A DNA stretch of 30,369 bases, taken from positions 1-30,369 of the forward strand of contig CAZHFK010000010.1 in NCBI GenBank assembly GCA_964531215.1, in the 5' to 3' direction. Source of the DNA: WJKP01 sp964531215 (GTDB taxonomy: Bacteria > Patescibacteriota > Patescibacteriia > CAIXNZ01). The position numbers were made by a program, and so were the translations under genes. The notes below the pieces were generated by a model. That model had not been told where the DNA came from and searched no databases. It worked only from the letters and a program-made list of their open reading frames with translations. Below are positions 23,725-30,369 of the stretch, piece by piece (the stretch's first letter is position 1; every line of letters starts with the position of its first letter).

Positions 23725-24141
23725 ATGGTTTATAATGATAATTTTACAATTCAAACTACTGGTTGCTGTGACGTGCATAATATAACGGAAAAAGTAGAAG
23801 AAATTGTACAAGCTGCAAAAATTAATAATGGCCAGGTTTTGGTTTTTGTGACCGGTTCAACAGCCTCCATTACAACCATGGAAGTTGAAGCTGAACTGGA
23901 TAAAGATTTAAAAGAGGCTTTGGAAATTATTGCACCTGAAGGAAAGGAATATCATCATGATAAAAAATGGCAGGATGGTAATGGTTTCGCTCATATCAGA
24001 TCAACATTAATCGGTACTTCGCAAGTTTTCGCTTTGATTAATGGAGAATTGGTTTTGGGTACCTGGCAACAGATTGTTTTATGTGATTTTGATAATAAAA
24101 AAAGGGACCGCTTAATAACGGTCCAGATTGTTGGTGAATAA
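23725..24141 (+). CDS. yjbQ: YjbQ/UPF0047 family protein
   Basis: A 138-aa single-domain protein of the UPF0047 (YjbQ) family, whose members have been linked to thiamine-phosphate synthase activity as a secondary function. Key motifs are FVTGSTASITTMEVE (about 41-55), EYHHDKKWQDGNGFAHIRSTLIGTS split here as EYHHDKKW and NGFAHIRSTLIGTS, with the conserved His residues likely to bind metal, and LGTWQQIVLCDFD near the end. Complete length. Its 3' coding end contains a hairpin that serves as a terminator for the opposite-strand gene at 24149. The gap before it (23657-23724) is AT-rich and shows no clear promoter. Confidence 0.9.
   Translation: MVYNDNFTIQTTGCCDVHNITEKVEEIVQAAKINNGQVLVFVTGSTASITTMEVEAELDKDLKEALEIIAPEGKEYHHDKKWQDGNGFAHIRSTLIGTSQVFALINGELVLGTWQQIVLCDFDNKKRDRLITVQIVGE
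24097..24124 (-). terminator. Minus-strand terminator inside yjbQ
   Basis: GGACCG (24105-24110) and CGGTCC (24119-24124) form a 6-bp stem with an 8-base loop. On the minus strand the stem is followed by C and seven T (A-run at 24097-24103). It ends transcription of the DUF212 gene within the last codons of the convergent yjbQ gene. Confidence 0.7.
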
Positions 24142-24148
24142 TATAATA

Positions 24149-24565
24149 TTAAATAATTAAAGCAATGGCAATACCCAGTAATATTCCGATAAAAGCCTGA
24201 TAATAATTATGGCCAAGTCTTTGTTCCAAATAAGGGTATTTATCTTCTTTGTAATCAGGCAGATCTTTAATTAACATATTTAAGATTTTACCATGATTAC
24301 CAAGATATTGACGTAAACCAACAGCGTCTCTGATAATTAGAAAAGAAATTGCCAAAGCAATCGCAAAAGCCGCCGAATTAAAGCCGATTTGTGTGCCTAT
24401 TTCAGTACATAAAGCGGCTACCATAGCTGAATGAGAGGAGGGCATTCCGCCATAACGATTAAAATTACTCCAGGAAAATTCACCTTTGGCAGCATCAATA
24501 ATTACTTTAATGATTTGTGCTATAATTAAAGCTAAAAAAGGAATTAAGACTAGTTTATAAGACAT
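24149..24565 (-). CDS. DUF212 divergent PAP2-like membrane protein
   Basis: A 138-aa membrane protein of the DUF212/YuiD family, related to PAP2 phosphatases and haloperoxidases. Hydrophobic segments are at 4-24, about 45-65, 68-85 and 120-138. The phosphatase-like motif is RYGGMPSSHSAMVAAL (37-52), with RDAVGLRQYLGNHG further on, where the second conserved Arg/His pair sits. The substrate is unknown; a lipid phosphate is likely by family. It diverges from uppP with 11 bases between start codons, so its promoter must lie inside uppP. The terminator is at 24097. Confidence 0.88.
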   Translation of the reverse strand: MSYKLVLIPFLALIIAQIIKVIIDAAKGEFSWSNFNRYGGMPSSHSAMVAALCTEIGTQIGFNSAAFAIALAISFLIIRDAVGLRQYLGNHGKILNMLIKDLPDYKEDKYPYLEQRLGHNYYQAFIGILLGIAIALII

Positions 24566-24576
24566 ATTATTTTTTT

Positions 24577-25389
24577 ATGAATATATTTATTGCAATTTTT
24601 TTAGGTATTATTCAGGGTTTAACCGAATTTTTACCGGTGTCCAGTTCCGGACATTTGGTTTTTTTTCATGATGTATTAAATTTGGATTCAATTGATAATC
24701 TGACTTTTGATGTGGCTTTGCATTTGGGAACCTTGTCTGCTTTAGTTGTTTTCTTTTATAAGGATATTATAAAATATTTACAGGCTTTTTTAAAGAGTTT
24801 TGTCAATTGGAATCTGAAAAATGATTTGAATCAAAAAATCGCCTGGTTAATTTTAATTTCCATGATTCCCGCCGGGTTGCTTGGTTATTTTGGCGAAGAA
24901 ATAATTAAAAATATTTTTCGCAGTCCTTTGTCAGTGGCGATTGTTTTAATTTTGTTTTCTTTTTTCTTTTTTATTGCGGAAAAATATTCCCAAAAACAAA
25001 AAGATTTTAGTAGTTTAACTTGGTCTAAAGCTTTTATAATTGGTTTGGGGCAGGCAATTGCTTTGATTCCCGGTGTTTCACGTTCAGGTATAACAATTAT
25101 TACGGGTTTAAGTTATCATTTAAAAAGGGAAGTAGCTGCCAGGTTTTCCTTTTTAATGTCTATCCCGATTATTTTTGCAGCCGGTATGAAGAAATTTATT
25201 GACGTGGGCTTGTTAGAATTAAACGAGCAGATTTGGATTTATTTATTCGGTTTTTTTAGTTCGGCAATAGTCGGTTATTTTTGTATTAAATATTTTTTGG
25301 CTTTTTTAAAAAAATATTCTTTGAATTGGTTTGCCGCTTATCGCATTATTTTAGGTTTAATTATTTTAATTTATATTTTTATTAAATAA
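24577..25389 (+). CDS. uppP: Undecaprenyl-diphosphatase UppP (BacA)
   Basis: A 270-aa integral membrane enzyme that removes a phosphate from undecaprenyl diphosphate, recycling the carrier lipid for peptidoglycan and surface polymers. Motif 1 is GIIQGLTEFLPVSSSGHL with E17 and H26; motif 2 is PGVSRSG (165-171) with R169. Several hydrophobic helices are spread over the length, which is normal for the family. It starts 11 bases from the divergent DUF212 gene and is followed eight bases later by mltG, so the two cell-wall genes probably share a transcript. Activity is expected. Confidence 0.95.
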   Translation: MNIFIAIFLGIIQGLTEFLPVSSSGHLVFFHDVLNLDSIDNLTFDVALHLGTLSALVVFFYKDIIKYLQAFLKSFVNWNLKNDLNQKIAWLILISMIPAGLLGYFGEEIIKNIFRSPLSVAIVLILFSFFFFIAEKYSQKQKDFSSLTWSKAFIIGLGQAIALIPGVSRSGITIITGLSYHLKREVAARFSFLMSIPIIFAAGMKKFIDVGLLELNEQIWIYLFGFFSSAIVGYFCIKYFLAFLKKYSLNWFAAYRIILGLIILIYIFIK

Positions 25390-25397
25390 ATTGTATT

Positions 25398-26447
25398 ATG
25401 AAAAAAATTTTTATTGGAATTTTAGTTTTAATAATTTTAGTGGTTTTTATCGGTTGGCTTTTTAAAATTATTTTTATTGGCCAAACAGGTACCAACCAAA
25501 CTAAAATTTTTGTTATTGAAGAAGGCCAAGGTGTCAATCAAATAAGTCAAAACTTAAAAAATCAAGGATTACTTAACAATTCATTTGTTTTTGAAACTTA
25601 TTTGTGGGCCAGGAATTTGGAAAACAAATTGCAAGCCGGTGAGCATAAATTAAATGATACTTGGAGTATCAGGCGCTTGGTAAATGCTTTAATTTCCGGG
25701 CATGCGATTGAAAATGAACAAGATATAACCATTTTAGAAGGCTGGAATTTGCGTGATATTGCCGACTATTTAGCCAAGGAAGAGATTGTGACTAAAGAAG
25801 ATTTTTATCAAATAACCGGTTTGCCGGCAGTTGATTATGATCGTAACCCTGATTTGCCAAGACCTGAAGATTTTTCAGCTGATTACGAGTTTTTAACCGA
25901 AAAGCCTGATAATGTAAGTTTGGAAGGTTATTTATTCCCTGATACTTATCGTATTTTTAAAGAAACAACCGCCGAGGAAATTGTTATGAAAATGCTGGCT
26001 AATTTTGACCGTAAAATCACTTCTAAGATGCTGGGAGATATTTATAATCAAAACAAAAAATTATATGAAATTTTGACTTTGGCTTCAATTATTGAAAAAG
26101 AAGGCGATACGCCCGAAAACAAAAAGAAAGTGGCCGGAGTTTATTATAATCGTTTGGAACTGGGCATGGCTTTGCAGGCTGATCCGACCGTTAATTATGT
26201 TACCGGTAAAGTAACTGATCGTCCCAGTTTTGATGATATTGCCAGTGATAATCCTTATAATACTTACCAGTACCCGGGTTTACCTCCGGGTCCGATTTGT
26301 AATCCGGGGCTTGATTCAATTATGGCTGCGATTTATCCTGATGAAAATGATTATTATTATTTTATAAACACACCGGAAGGTGAAATGATTTTCGCTAAAA
26401 ATTTTGAAGAACATAAGCAAAACCGGATTAAATATTTTGAAGATTAA
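25398..26447 (+). CDS. mltG: Endolytic transglycosylase MltG
   Basis: A 349-aa membrane-anchored enzyme that cuts nascent glycan strands during peptidoglycan synthesis. One transmembrane segment (residues 4-28) is followed by a LysM-like region (FVIEEGQGVNQISQNL, about 37-52) and the YceG catalytic domain: LEGYLFPDTYRI (175-186), LASIIEKEG (catalytic Glu in IIEKE at 231-235), VYYNRLELGMALQADPTV, YPGLPPGPICNPG and INTPEGEMIFA. Complete family length. The gene lies eight bases after uppP, which matches a cell-wall operon. The uppP-mltG pair is followed by a 51-base AT-rich gap with no terminator that I can see. Confidence 0.95.
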   Translation: MKKIFIGILVLIILVVFIGWLFKIIFIGQTGTNQTKIFVIEEGQGVNQISQNLKNQGLLNNSFVFETYLWARNLENKLQAGEHKLNDTWSIRRLVNALISGHAIENEQDITILEGWNLRDIADYLAKEEIVTKEDFYQITGLPAVDYDRNPDLPRPEDFSADYEFLTEKPDNVSLEGYLFPDTYRIFKETTAEEIVMKMLANFDRKITSKMLGDIYNQNKKLYEILTLASIIEKEGDTPENKKKVAGVYYNRLELGMALQADPTVNYVTGKVTDRPSFDDIASDNPYNTYQYPGLPPGPICNPGLDSIMAAIYPDENDYYYFINTPEGEMIFAKNFEEHKQNRIKYFED

Positions 26448-26498
26448 TATTTAGTTAATACTAATTAATCAATAAACTAATTTACTAATAACTCAATT

Positions 26499-27077
26499 AT
26501 GATTGATAAAAAATTATTTACCCAATTACAAAAAGATTATGAGTCTTATGATATTGGTCGCCGTATCATAATTAAACATTCCAATGATATTTTAAAATAT
26601 TCCAAACAGGCTATTTTTGCTTTACATCGAGACAATCTCAAAGACGCTAAGAAAAAAATAGATGAAGCTGGTAAGGAATTGGAATATTTGGCTGAAAAAA
26701 TTAAAAATGAAGAAGGTTTGAAATATGAAGGATCTTATTTGGCAGCTTTGGAGGAATTTGTTGAAGCTAATCTTTTTTATCAGTTTATTAAAACCGGCAA
26801 AGTAGGCGAAATTAAAGAATTTACAATCGGTACTAATAGTTATTTGGGCGGTTTTTGTGATTTAACCGGTGAAATAGTCAGACGCGCGGTATATTTGGCA
26901 ACAAAACGTAAATATAAGGAAGTCGCCAAATGTCAAAAGGCTATTGAAGAAATTTTAGCCCAATTGATTCAAATGAATTTGGCCGGTTATTTACGAACAA
27001 AATTTGATCAGGCCAAAAACAGTTTACGCAAGATTGAAGATATAATGTATGATTTGGAATTAAAAAGAAAAAAATAG
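26499..27077 (+). CDS. Translin-family RNA-binding protein (COG2178-like)
   Basis: A 192-aa all-helical protein of the translin family, whose members bind RNA or ssDNA and form ring-shaped oligomers in archaea and eukaryotes. Recognisable parts are the helix YESYDIGRRIIIKHSNDILK (15-34), GSYLAALEEFVEANLFYQF (about 78-96), LGGFCDLTGEIVRRAVYLA and the C-terminal GYLRTKFDQAKNSLRKIEDI with its basic and Asp residues. It is soluble and has no signal peptide. Bacterial translin homologues are known but sparse. A bidirectional terminator follows at 27100. Family assignment is good; the cellular target is unknown. Confidence 0.8.
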   Translation: MIDKKLFTQLQKDYESYDIGRRIIIKHSNDILKYSKQAIFALHRDNLKDAKKKIDEAGKELEYLAEKIKNEEGLKYEGSYLAALEEFVEANLFYQFIKTGKVGEIKEFTIGTNSYLGGFCDLTGEIVRRAVYLATKRKYKEVAKCQKAIEEILAQLIQMNLAGYLRTKFDQAKNSLRKIEDIMYDLELKRKK

Positions 27078-27099
27078 ATTAAATTTTTATTCAATAGAA

Positions 27100-27128
27100 A
27101 AAGCCTTCCCAATTTAAGGGAAGGCTTT
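27100..27128. terminator. Bidirectional terminator between convergent genes
   Basis: An 11-bp perfect stem, AAAGCCTTCCC (27100-27110) and GGGAAGGCTTT (27118-27128), with loop AATTTAA, has A/T-rich flanks on both sides. It ends the translin gene on the plus strand and the 384-aa gene on the minus strand. Confidence 0.85.
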
Positions 27129-27136
27129 AAATTTGC

Positions 27137-28291
27137 CTATTTACAAGTGAACTTGGAACCGTTACCAAAAGCCGATGGCATGGCTTCAGCCAACTGAGCG
27201 TGTTTAAGGCCCAGTCCAGAGTAGATGAAGCCGATTTTTAAACCATAATCTGTTTGATTTTCGCGATCCCATTTTTGTTCATAAGTCTGCTGAAGTTTAT
27301 GAACAAGCTTGATATATTGTGCCAGTTTGTTGTTTTTCTGGCAATAAGCATGTATTGTATCAAGCAAGCCTTTAAATTTATTATAAAATTCCATTGGACT
27401 ATGGTCTTGCTTGGCCAAATCTTCAAAAGCTTCAGTTAAACCCTGAAAACCAATAGTGTATTCACGTTGCATAATAATCAGCTGATTGGTCTTTGGGTCT
27501 ATTTCCGGTTCGCTTGTCTGCATCACGTCAGGTTCAAGCGGTTCCATATATTCTTCGGTCAATTCAAGGATTGGTTCTTGTTCGGTAGGCTGAATATTGG
27601 CAATCCTTTTTTCGTGATTAAGTATTAACCTAAGTATTTCTAGCGGAATGTGTGGTAAACCCCGCTGAATAACCGTTGCTATTTCATTGGGAGTCGTTTG
27701 AATGCCTTGCTGTTCCAGATTATCAATAAACTGATTTAGTTCTTGATCAAAAGGTATTGCCAGTCTTTTTTGCGGCAAACTGCTATCAGCTGACTGTATA
27801 AAATTTTGCCTGACCAAGAGCCGGATTTCCCGTCGTCTGCTGATTTTTTCCTGTTCTTCCTTATCTTTTTCTTGAAGAGCTGCTTGGTAGGCTTTTTCTT
27901 CTTCCAGCTTGGCTTTCATATCCTGAAAGCACAAGAACTCATGGTCTTCGTCAATTAAGTTGTCCCAGATATCTTCATGGGGTAAAAAATTGAAGCAAAG
28001 TTCTTTGGCAGCGTGTCTTCCCAGTATGATTTTATTGTTGTAGCATTCTACTTTAAAAAGATCCCAGAAAGTCAAAAACCAAGCCTTAGCTTGCGGATAA
28101 GTATCACGAATAATTTGATCATTAATCGGTCGGCCGTCTAAGCCCAATTCTTCTTCTTCTAATTCTGGCTGCCCAAAGGCTTGCATTTCGGCTTCATCCA
28201 TTTTTATGGAAGTTTCAAAGCCGTCAAACCATTCTTGATTAAAAATTTTCAAGAAAATACGCTGAAAAGCTTTTTGTTCTTCAGGAGACAT
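27137..28291 (-). CDS. 384-aa acidic unknown protein
   Basis: A soluble 384-aa protein on the minus strand, not recognised. The start at 28291 (MSPEEQKAFQRIFLKIFNQEW) is set by AAAGGAGG seven bases upstream; an open frame reaching 28495 adds 68 residues that look non-coding. Residues 1-140 are helical with aromatic patches; about 150-180 is a charged coiled coil; 185-260 is helical; a Glu/Pro-rich linker is near 265-300; and the last 80 residues end in Gly-Asn-Gly-Ser-Lys-Phe-Thr-Cys-Lys. G+C is higher than the neighbours (31 of 60 in 27481-27540), and codon choice differs. It has its own promoter and terminator. The strong translation signals suggest an abundant protein. No domain or function can be given. 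Confidence 0.75.
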   Translation of the reverse strand: MSPEEQKAFQRIFLKIFNQEWFDGFETSIKMDEAEMQAFGQPELEEEELGLDGRPINDQIIRDTYPQAKAWFLTFWDLFKVECYNNKIILGRHAAKELCFNFLPHEDIWDNLIDEDHEFLCFQDMKAKLEEEKAYQAALQEKDKEEQEKISRRREIRLLVRQNFIQSADSSLPQKRLAIPFDQELNQFIDNLEQQGIQTTPNEIATVIQRGLPHIPLEILRLILNHEKRIANIQPTEQEPILELTEEYMEPLEPDVMQTSEPEIDPKTNQLIIMQREYTIGFQGLTEAFEDLAKQDHSPMEFYNKFKGLLDTIHAYCQKNNKLAQYIKLVHKLQQTYEQKWDRENQTDYGLKIGFIYSGLGLKHAQLAEAMPSAFGNGSKFTCK

Positions 28292-28298
28292 ATTTTTT

Positions 28299-28306
28299 CC
28301 TCCTTT
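28299..28306 (-). promoter_or_regulatory. Strong Shine-Dalgarno of the 384-aa gene
   Basis: The minus strand reads AAAGGAGG, seven bases before the ATG at 28291. It decides the start codon against an upstream in-frame extension. Confidence 0.88.
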
Positions 28307-28385
28307 CTTAATTTTAAGGTTCATTGCTTGTAAACCGGTAACCATGACTATATATGTTAATTTGCAGTCAAATAGGCAATATTTC

Positions 28386-28414
28386 AAATTATCACAAAAA
28401 AAATATTTTGTCAA
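28386..28414 (-). promoter_or_regulatory. Promoter of the 384-aa gene
   Basis: On the minus strand TTGACA (28409-28414) is followed after 17 bp by TAATTT (28386-28391); a better -10 match, GATAAT (28388-28393), has 15-bp spacing. The leader would be about 90 nt, ending in the strong ribosome site. Confidence 0.55.
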
Positions 28415-28463
28415 GATGGTTAAGGTCTTGTTTTTTTTACTAAAATAAGCTAAATTTATAGAT

Positions 28464-29018
28464 ATGAATGAAAAAATTAAAAAATTATTAGCCAAATTGG
28501 AAGATTTAAATCAGCAGGGTGGTCAGTGGAATATTGATCATCAGACCGGTCAATTTTTATATGATTTAATTTTAAAACATAAACCGCAAGTCATTATTGA
28601 GATTGGTGCGTCTAATGGTTATTCAACGATTTGGCTGGCTTTGGCAGCCAAAGAAATCAATGCCAAAGTTATTACTTATGAATTTGTGCCTGATAAAATT
28701 CGTGATTTAGTGGCTAATTTACAAAAAGCCCAATTAATTCAATATGTGACAATTATTCCTGACAATGCCAATAAACGATTAGCAGAATTAAACGAAGTAA
28801 TTGATTTTGTATTTTTAGATGGCCGTAAAAATGAATATTTGCAGCAATTACAATTATTAGAACCAAAATTGAATCAAGGCTCTCTTGTGGTGGCTGATAA
28901 TGCCATTTCGCATAAACATGTTATGGGAGATTATCTTTATTATGTACGTAATGAAAAAGCTTATAAAAGTAAATTAAAAGATATTGGCACTGGTCTGGAA
29001 ATAACTGAAAAGTTGTAA
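28464..29018 (+). CDS. SAM-dependent O-methyltransferase family protein
   Basis: A 184-aa class I methyltransferase similar to the COG4122 O-methyltransferases. The SAM site is IIEIGASNGYSTIWLA (44-59), with the acidic end of strand 2 in TYEFVP, then IIPDNANKRL, and VIDFVFLDGRK as the motif where the metal/catechol-type enzymes place Asp; VVADNAISH follows (D and N possible metal ligands). It is shorter than typical 200-220 aa members. The substrate is unknown. It diverges from the 384-aa gene, with 172 bases between. A repeat element begins at the base after its stop. Confidence 0.85.
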   Translation: MNEKIKKLLAKLEDLNQQGGQWNIDHQTGQFLYDLILKHKPQVIIEIGASNGYSTIWLALAAKEINAKVITYEFVPDKIRDLVANLQKAQLIQYVTIIPDNANKRLAELNEVIDFVFLDGRKNEYLQQLQLLEPKLNQGSLVVADNAISHKHVMGDYLYYVRNEKAYKSKLKDIGTGLEITEKL

Positions 29019-29103
29019 TTTGTTTTGTCATTCTGAACAAAGTGAAGAATCTATAAATTATGTAATAACAGATCCTTCGTTATACTCAGGATGACAAAAC
29101 AAA
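29019..29103. repeat. MITE-like inverted repeat element
   Basis: The outer arms TTTGTTTTGTCATTCTGA (29019-29036) and TCAGGATGACAAAACAAA (29086-29103) are inverted copies with one mismatch. The inner parts GAAGAATCT and GATCCTTC continue the imperfect symmetry. The core resembles the dispersed CATTCTGAG...GAAGAATC elements common in many bacterial genomes (from memory). It spans the whole gap between the methyltransferase and rlmH; no second copy is seen in this window. Confidence 0.75.
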
Positions 29104-29105
29104 CT

Positions 29106-29573
29106 ATGAAAATAAAAATAATTACAATTTCCAAAACCAAATCTGATTATCTTGAAACCGAGCAAGAATTTTTAAAACGTTTGCAAAAATATGCGCAAAT
29201 TGAGATTTTAAATTTAAAAGAAGAAGCAATTACTAAAAATCGTTCTACAGATGAAATTATGGAAATTGAAGGAAAGAGAATTTTAAATAAATTAAGTAAA
29301 GATTATTATAATATTGCTTTACATTTAATGGGTGAACAAAAAACAAGCCAGCAATTTGCCAATTTACTGCAAGAACAGCGTGATTTTAAATCTGCTAGAA
29401 TTTGTTTTATTATTGGCGGGCCTTTGGGTTTATCACAAAAAGTTTTAAATCAGGTGAATTTGGTTTTATCTTTTTCCAAAATGACTTTTACCCATCAATT
29501 AATTAGATTATTATTATTGGAGCAGTTATATCGAGGTTTTGAAATTTTAGCAGGGACCGAGTATCATAAATAA
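29106..29573 (+). CDS. rlmH: 23S rRNA (pseudouridine-1915-N3)-methyltransferase RlmH
   Basis: A 155-aa SPOUT methyltransferase acting on pseudouridine 1915 in helix 69 of 23S rRNA. It starts MKIKIITISKTKSDYL, and the SPOUT knot has FIIGGPLGLS (about 101-110) and LSFSKMTFTHQLIRLLLLEQ written in parts as LSFSKMTFTHQL and RLLLLEQLYRG; it ends in the family's YHK. I chose the ATG at 29106, matching the normal N-terminus; an in-frame ATG at 29091 belongs to the repeat element arm. Insertion of the repeat just upstream may have replaced or supplied its translation signals. Confidence 0.93.
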   Translation: MKIKIITISKTKSDYLETEQEFLKRLQKYAQIEILNLKEEAITKNRSTDEIMEIEGKRILNKLSKDYYNIALHLMGEQKTSQQFANLLQEQRDFKSARICFIIGGPLGLSQKVLNQVNLVLSFSKMTFTHQLIRLLLLEQLYRGFEILAGTEYHK

Positions 29574-29596
29574 TTTTTTTTATAAATTAAATATGT

Positions 29597-29602
29597 TATA
29601 AT
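29597..29602 (+). promoter_or_regulatory. -10 box of pyrH, possibly leaderless
   Basis: A perfect TATAAT ends seven bases before the ATG at 29610, so transcription would begin near the start codon. The -35 region is only a T-run (29574-29579), so the promoter is weak by consensus. Confidence 0.4.
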
Positions 29603-29609
29603 AATAAAA

Positions 29610-30308
29610 ATGAAAAAATTCAAACAAACAATAGTAATTTCTTTAGGCGGTTCATTAATTTTTCCACATGAAATAGATGTGGATTTTTTAAAAAAATTTA
29701 AAAAGGTTATTTTGAATTATATAAAAAAAGGCAATCGGATAATTTTGGTGACCGGCGGCGGTAAAATTTGTCGTAAATATAATCAGGCCGCTAAGAAATT
29801 AAGCAATAAAATAAACCCCAAAGAATTGGACTGGCTAGGTATTAAGGCAACCAAAGTTAATGCTGAATTGGTTAGAATTATGTTTGATAATTTTGCGTAT
29901 TATAAGGTCCTAGATCGTCCTGGTGAAAAATTAGACAAACAAAGGAATAAGCCGATTATTTTGGCCGGTGGCTGGAAACCGGGCGCTTCTTCGGATAATA
30001 TGGCAGTAAATTTGGCTAAACAGTTTAAAGCCGATAAAGTAATTAATTTGACTAATATTGATTATGTTTATGATAAAGATCCCAATAAATATAAAGACGC
30101 CAAAATTTTAAAAGAGCTTAGTTGGTCGGAACTTCGTCAATTAGTAGGCAATAAATGGGATCCCGGAGCTAATTGGCCGTTTGATCCGATTGCCAGTAAA
30201 TTGGCACAAAAATTAAAACTGGAAGTGGTTATTTTAAACGGGAAAAAGCTGGCTAATTTAAATGATTATTTGAATAATAAAAAATTTATTGGTAGTTTAA
30301 TAAAATAA
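29610..30308 (+). CDS. pyrH: Archaeal-type UMP kinase / amino acid kinase family
   Basis: A 232-aa amino-acid-kinase-fold protein that most resembles archaeal UMP kinase (UMP + ATP to UDP + ADP). Motifs are VISLGGSL (9-16), LVTGGGKICRKY (46-57), LDWLGIKATKVNAELVR (73-89; D74 and the Thr/Asn pair are UMP-site-like), GGWKPGASSDN (120-130), and VYDKDPNKYKDAK in the ATP-binding half. The usual archaeal form has GATHPGHTTD where this has GWKPGASSDN, so another phosphate or carboxylate acceptor is possible. It follows rlmH by 36 bases. The 61 bases after it to the window end hold nothing I can name. Confidence 0.8.
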   Translation: MKKFKQTIVISLGGSLIFPHEIDVDFLKKFKKVILNYIKKGNRIILVTGGGKICRKYNQAAKKLSNKINPKELDWLGIKATKVNAELVRIMFDNFAYYKVLDRPGEKLDKQRNKPIILAGGWKPGASSDNMAVNLAKQFKADKVINLTNIDYVYDKDPNKYKDAKILKELSWSELRQLVGNKWDPGANWPFDPIASKLAQKLKLEVVILNGKKLANLNDYLNNKKFIGSLIK

Positions 30309-30369
30309 GATGATGGCTCTGTGTCAAACAGTGTGATAGCTAATGATCCAAAAAAGTGGTAAAAAAGCT

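Noticed and set aside
28292..28495. N-terminal extension of the 384-aa protein to 28495
   Set aside because: The added 68 residues look like translated AT-rich leader, and a near-perfect Shine-Dalgarno and promoter lie within this stretch.
1..30369. tRNA, rRNA genes and CRISPR arrays
   Set aside because: No cloverleaf with a CCA-type end, rRNA-like block or regularly spaced direct repeats was found on either strand by eye.

Overview
The window looks like part of a Patescibacteria (Candidate Phyla Radiation) chromosome. The DNA is AT-rich and genes are packed tightly. Most plus-strand genes lack a clear Shine-Dalgarno site. Typical short CPR proteins are present (a DUF5667 protein, an archaeal-type UMP kinase, a translin-family protein) beside a cytosolic [NiFe] hydrogenase of group 3b type. 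Family-length proteins read through in the standard code, and UGA serves as a stop at 1033-1035, so the UGA=Gly lineages are unlikely. This placement is inferred from gene content only.

Layout. 1-7784: the end of an EamA transporter, then a hydrogenase region: a DUF6390-like protein, an unknown protein, the hydrogenase small subunit, a 2.9-kb interruption, the large subunit, rsmE, and a HypA-like protein without a zinc domain. The interruption holds a structured ncRNA, a Cys-rich minus-strand gene, a DUF5667 protein, a small protein and a PQQ-type sugar dehydrogenase. 7861-13845: lower glycolysis, with pgk, a 75-aa protein, eno and two tandem but divergent phosphoglycerate mutase genes (gpmI). 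14022-15435: mutM and a RAYT/IS200-like transposase with a 30-bp perfect palindrome inside its coding sequence. 15448-23656: a five-gene plus-strand block that looks like an accessory defence cassette. It holds a type IIG restriction-modification protein, a Cap4-like PD-(D/E)XK nuclease, a 1007-aa helical-repeat protein, a 203-aa helical protein and a zinc-ribbon protein. 23725-30308: housekeeping genes yjbQ, a DUF212 phosphatase-like gene, uppP, mltG, a translin-family gene, a 384-aa unknown gene on the minus strand, an O-methyltransferase, rlmH and an archaeal-type pyrH.

How the genes fit together. The hydrogenase subunits would form the catalytic half of a soluble NAD(P)-linked enzyme; the FAD and Fe-S (beta/gamma) subunits are not in this window. 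The large subunit ends exactly at the final metal-binding His, so it appears to need no C-terminal protease. pgk, gpmI and eno carry carbon from 1,3-bisphosphoglycerate to phosphoenolpyruvate. The most likely undescribed system is the 15448-23656 cassette, because its nuclease has no recognisable ATPase partner and instead sits beside a giant helical-repeat protein. Second candidates are the free-standing ncRNA at about 2624-2803 and the two GC-richer minus-strand genes, which alone carry strong Shine-Dalgarno sites.
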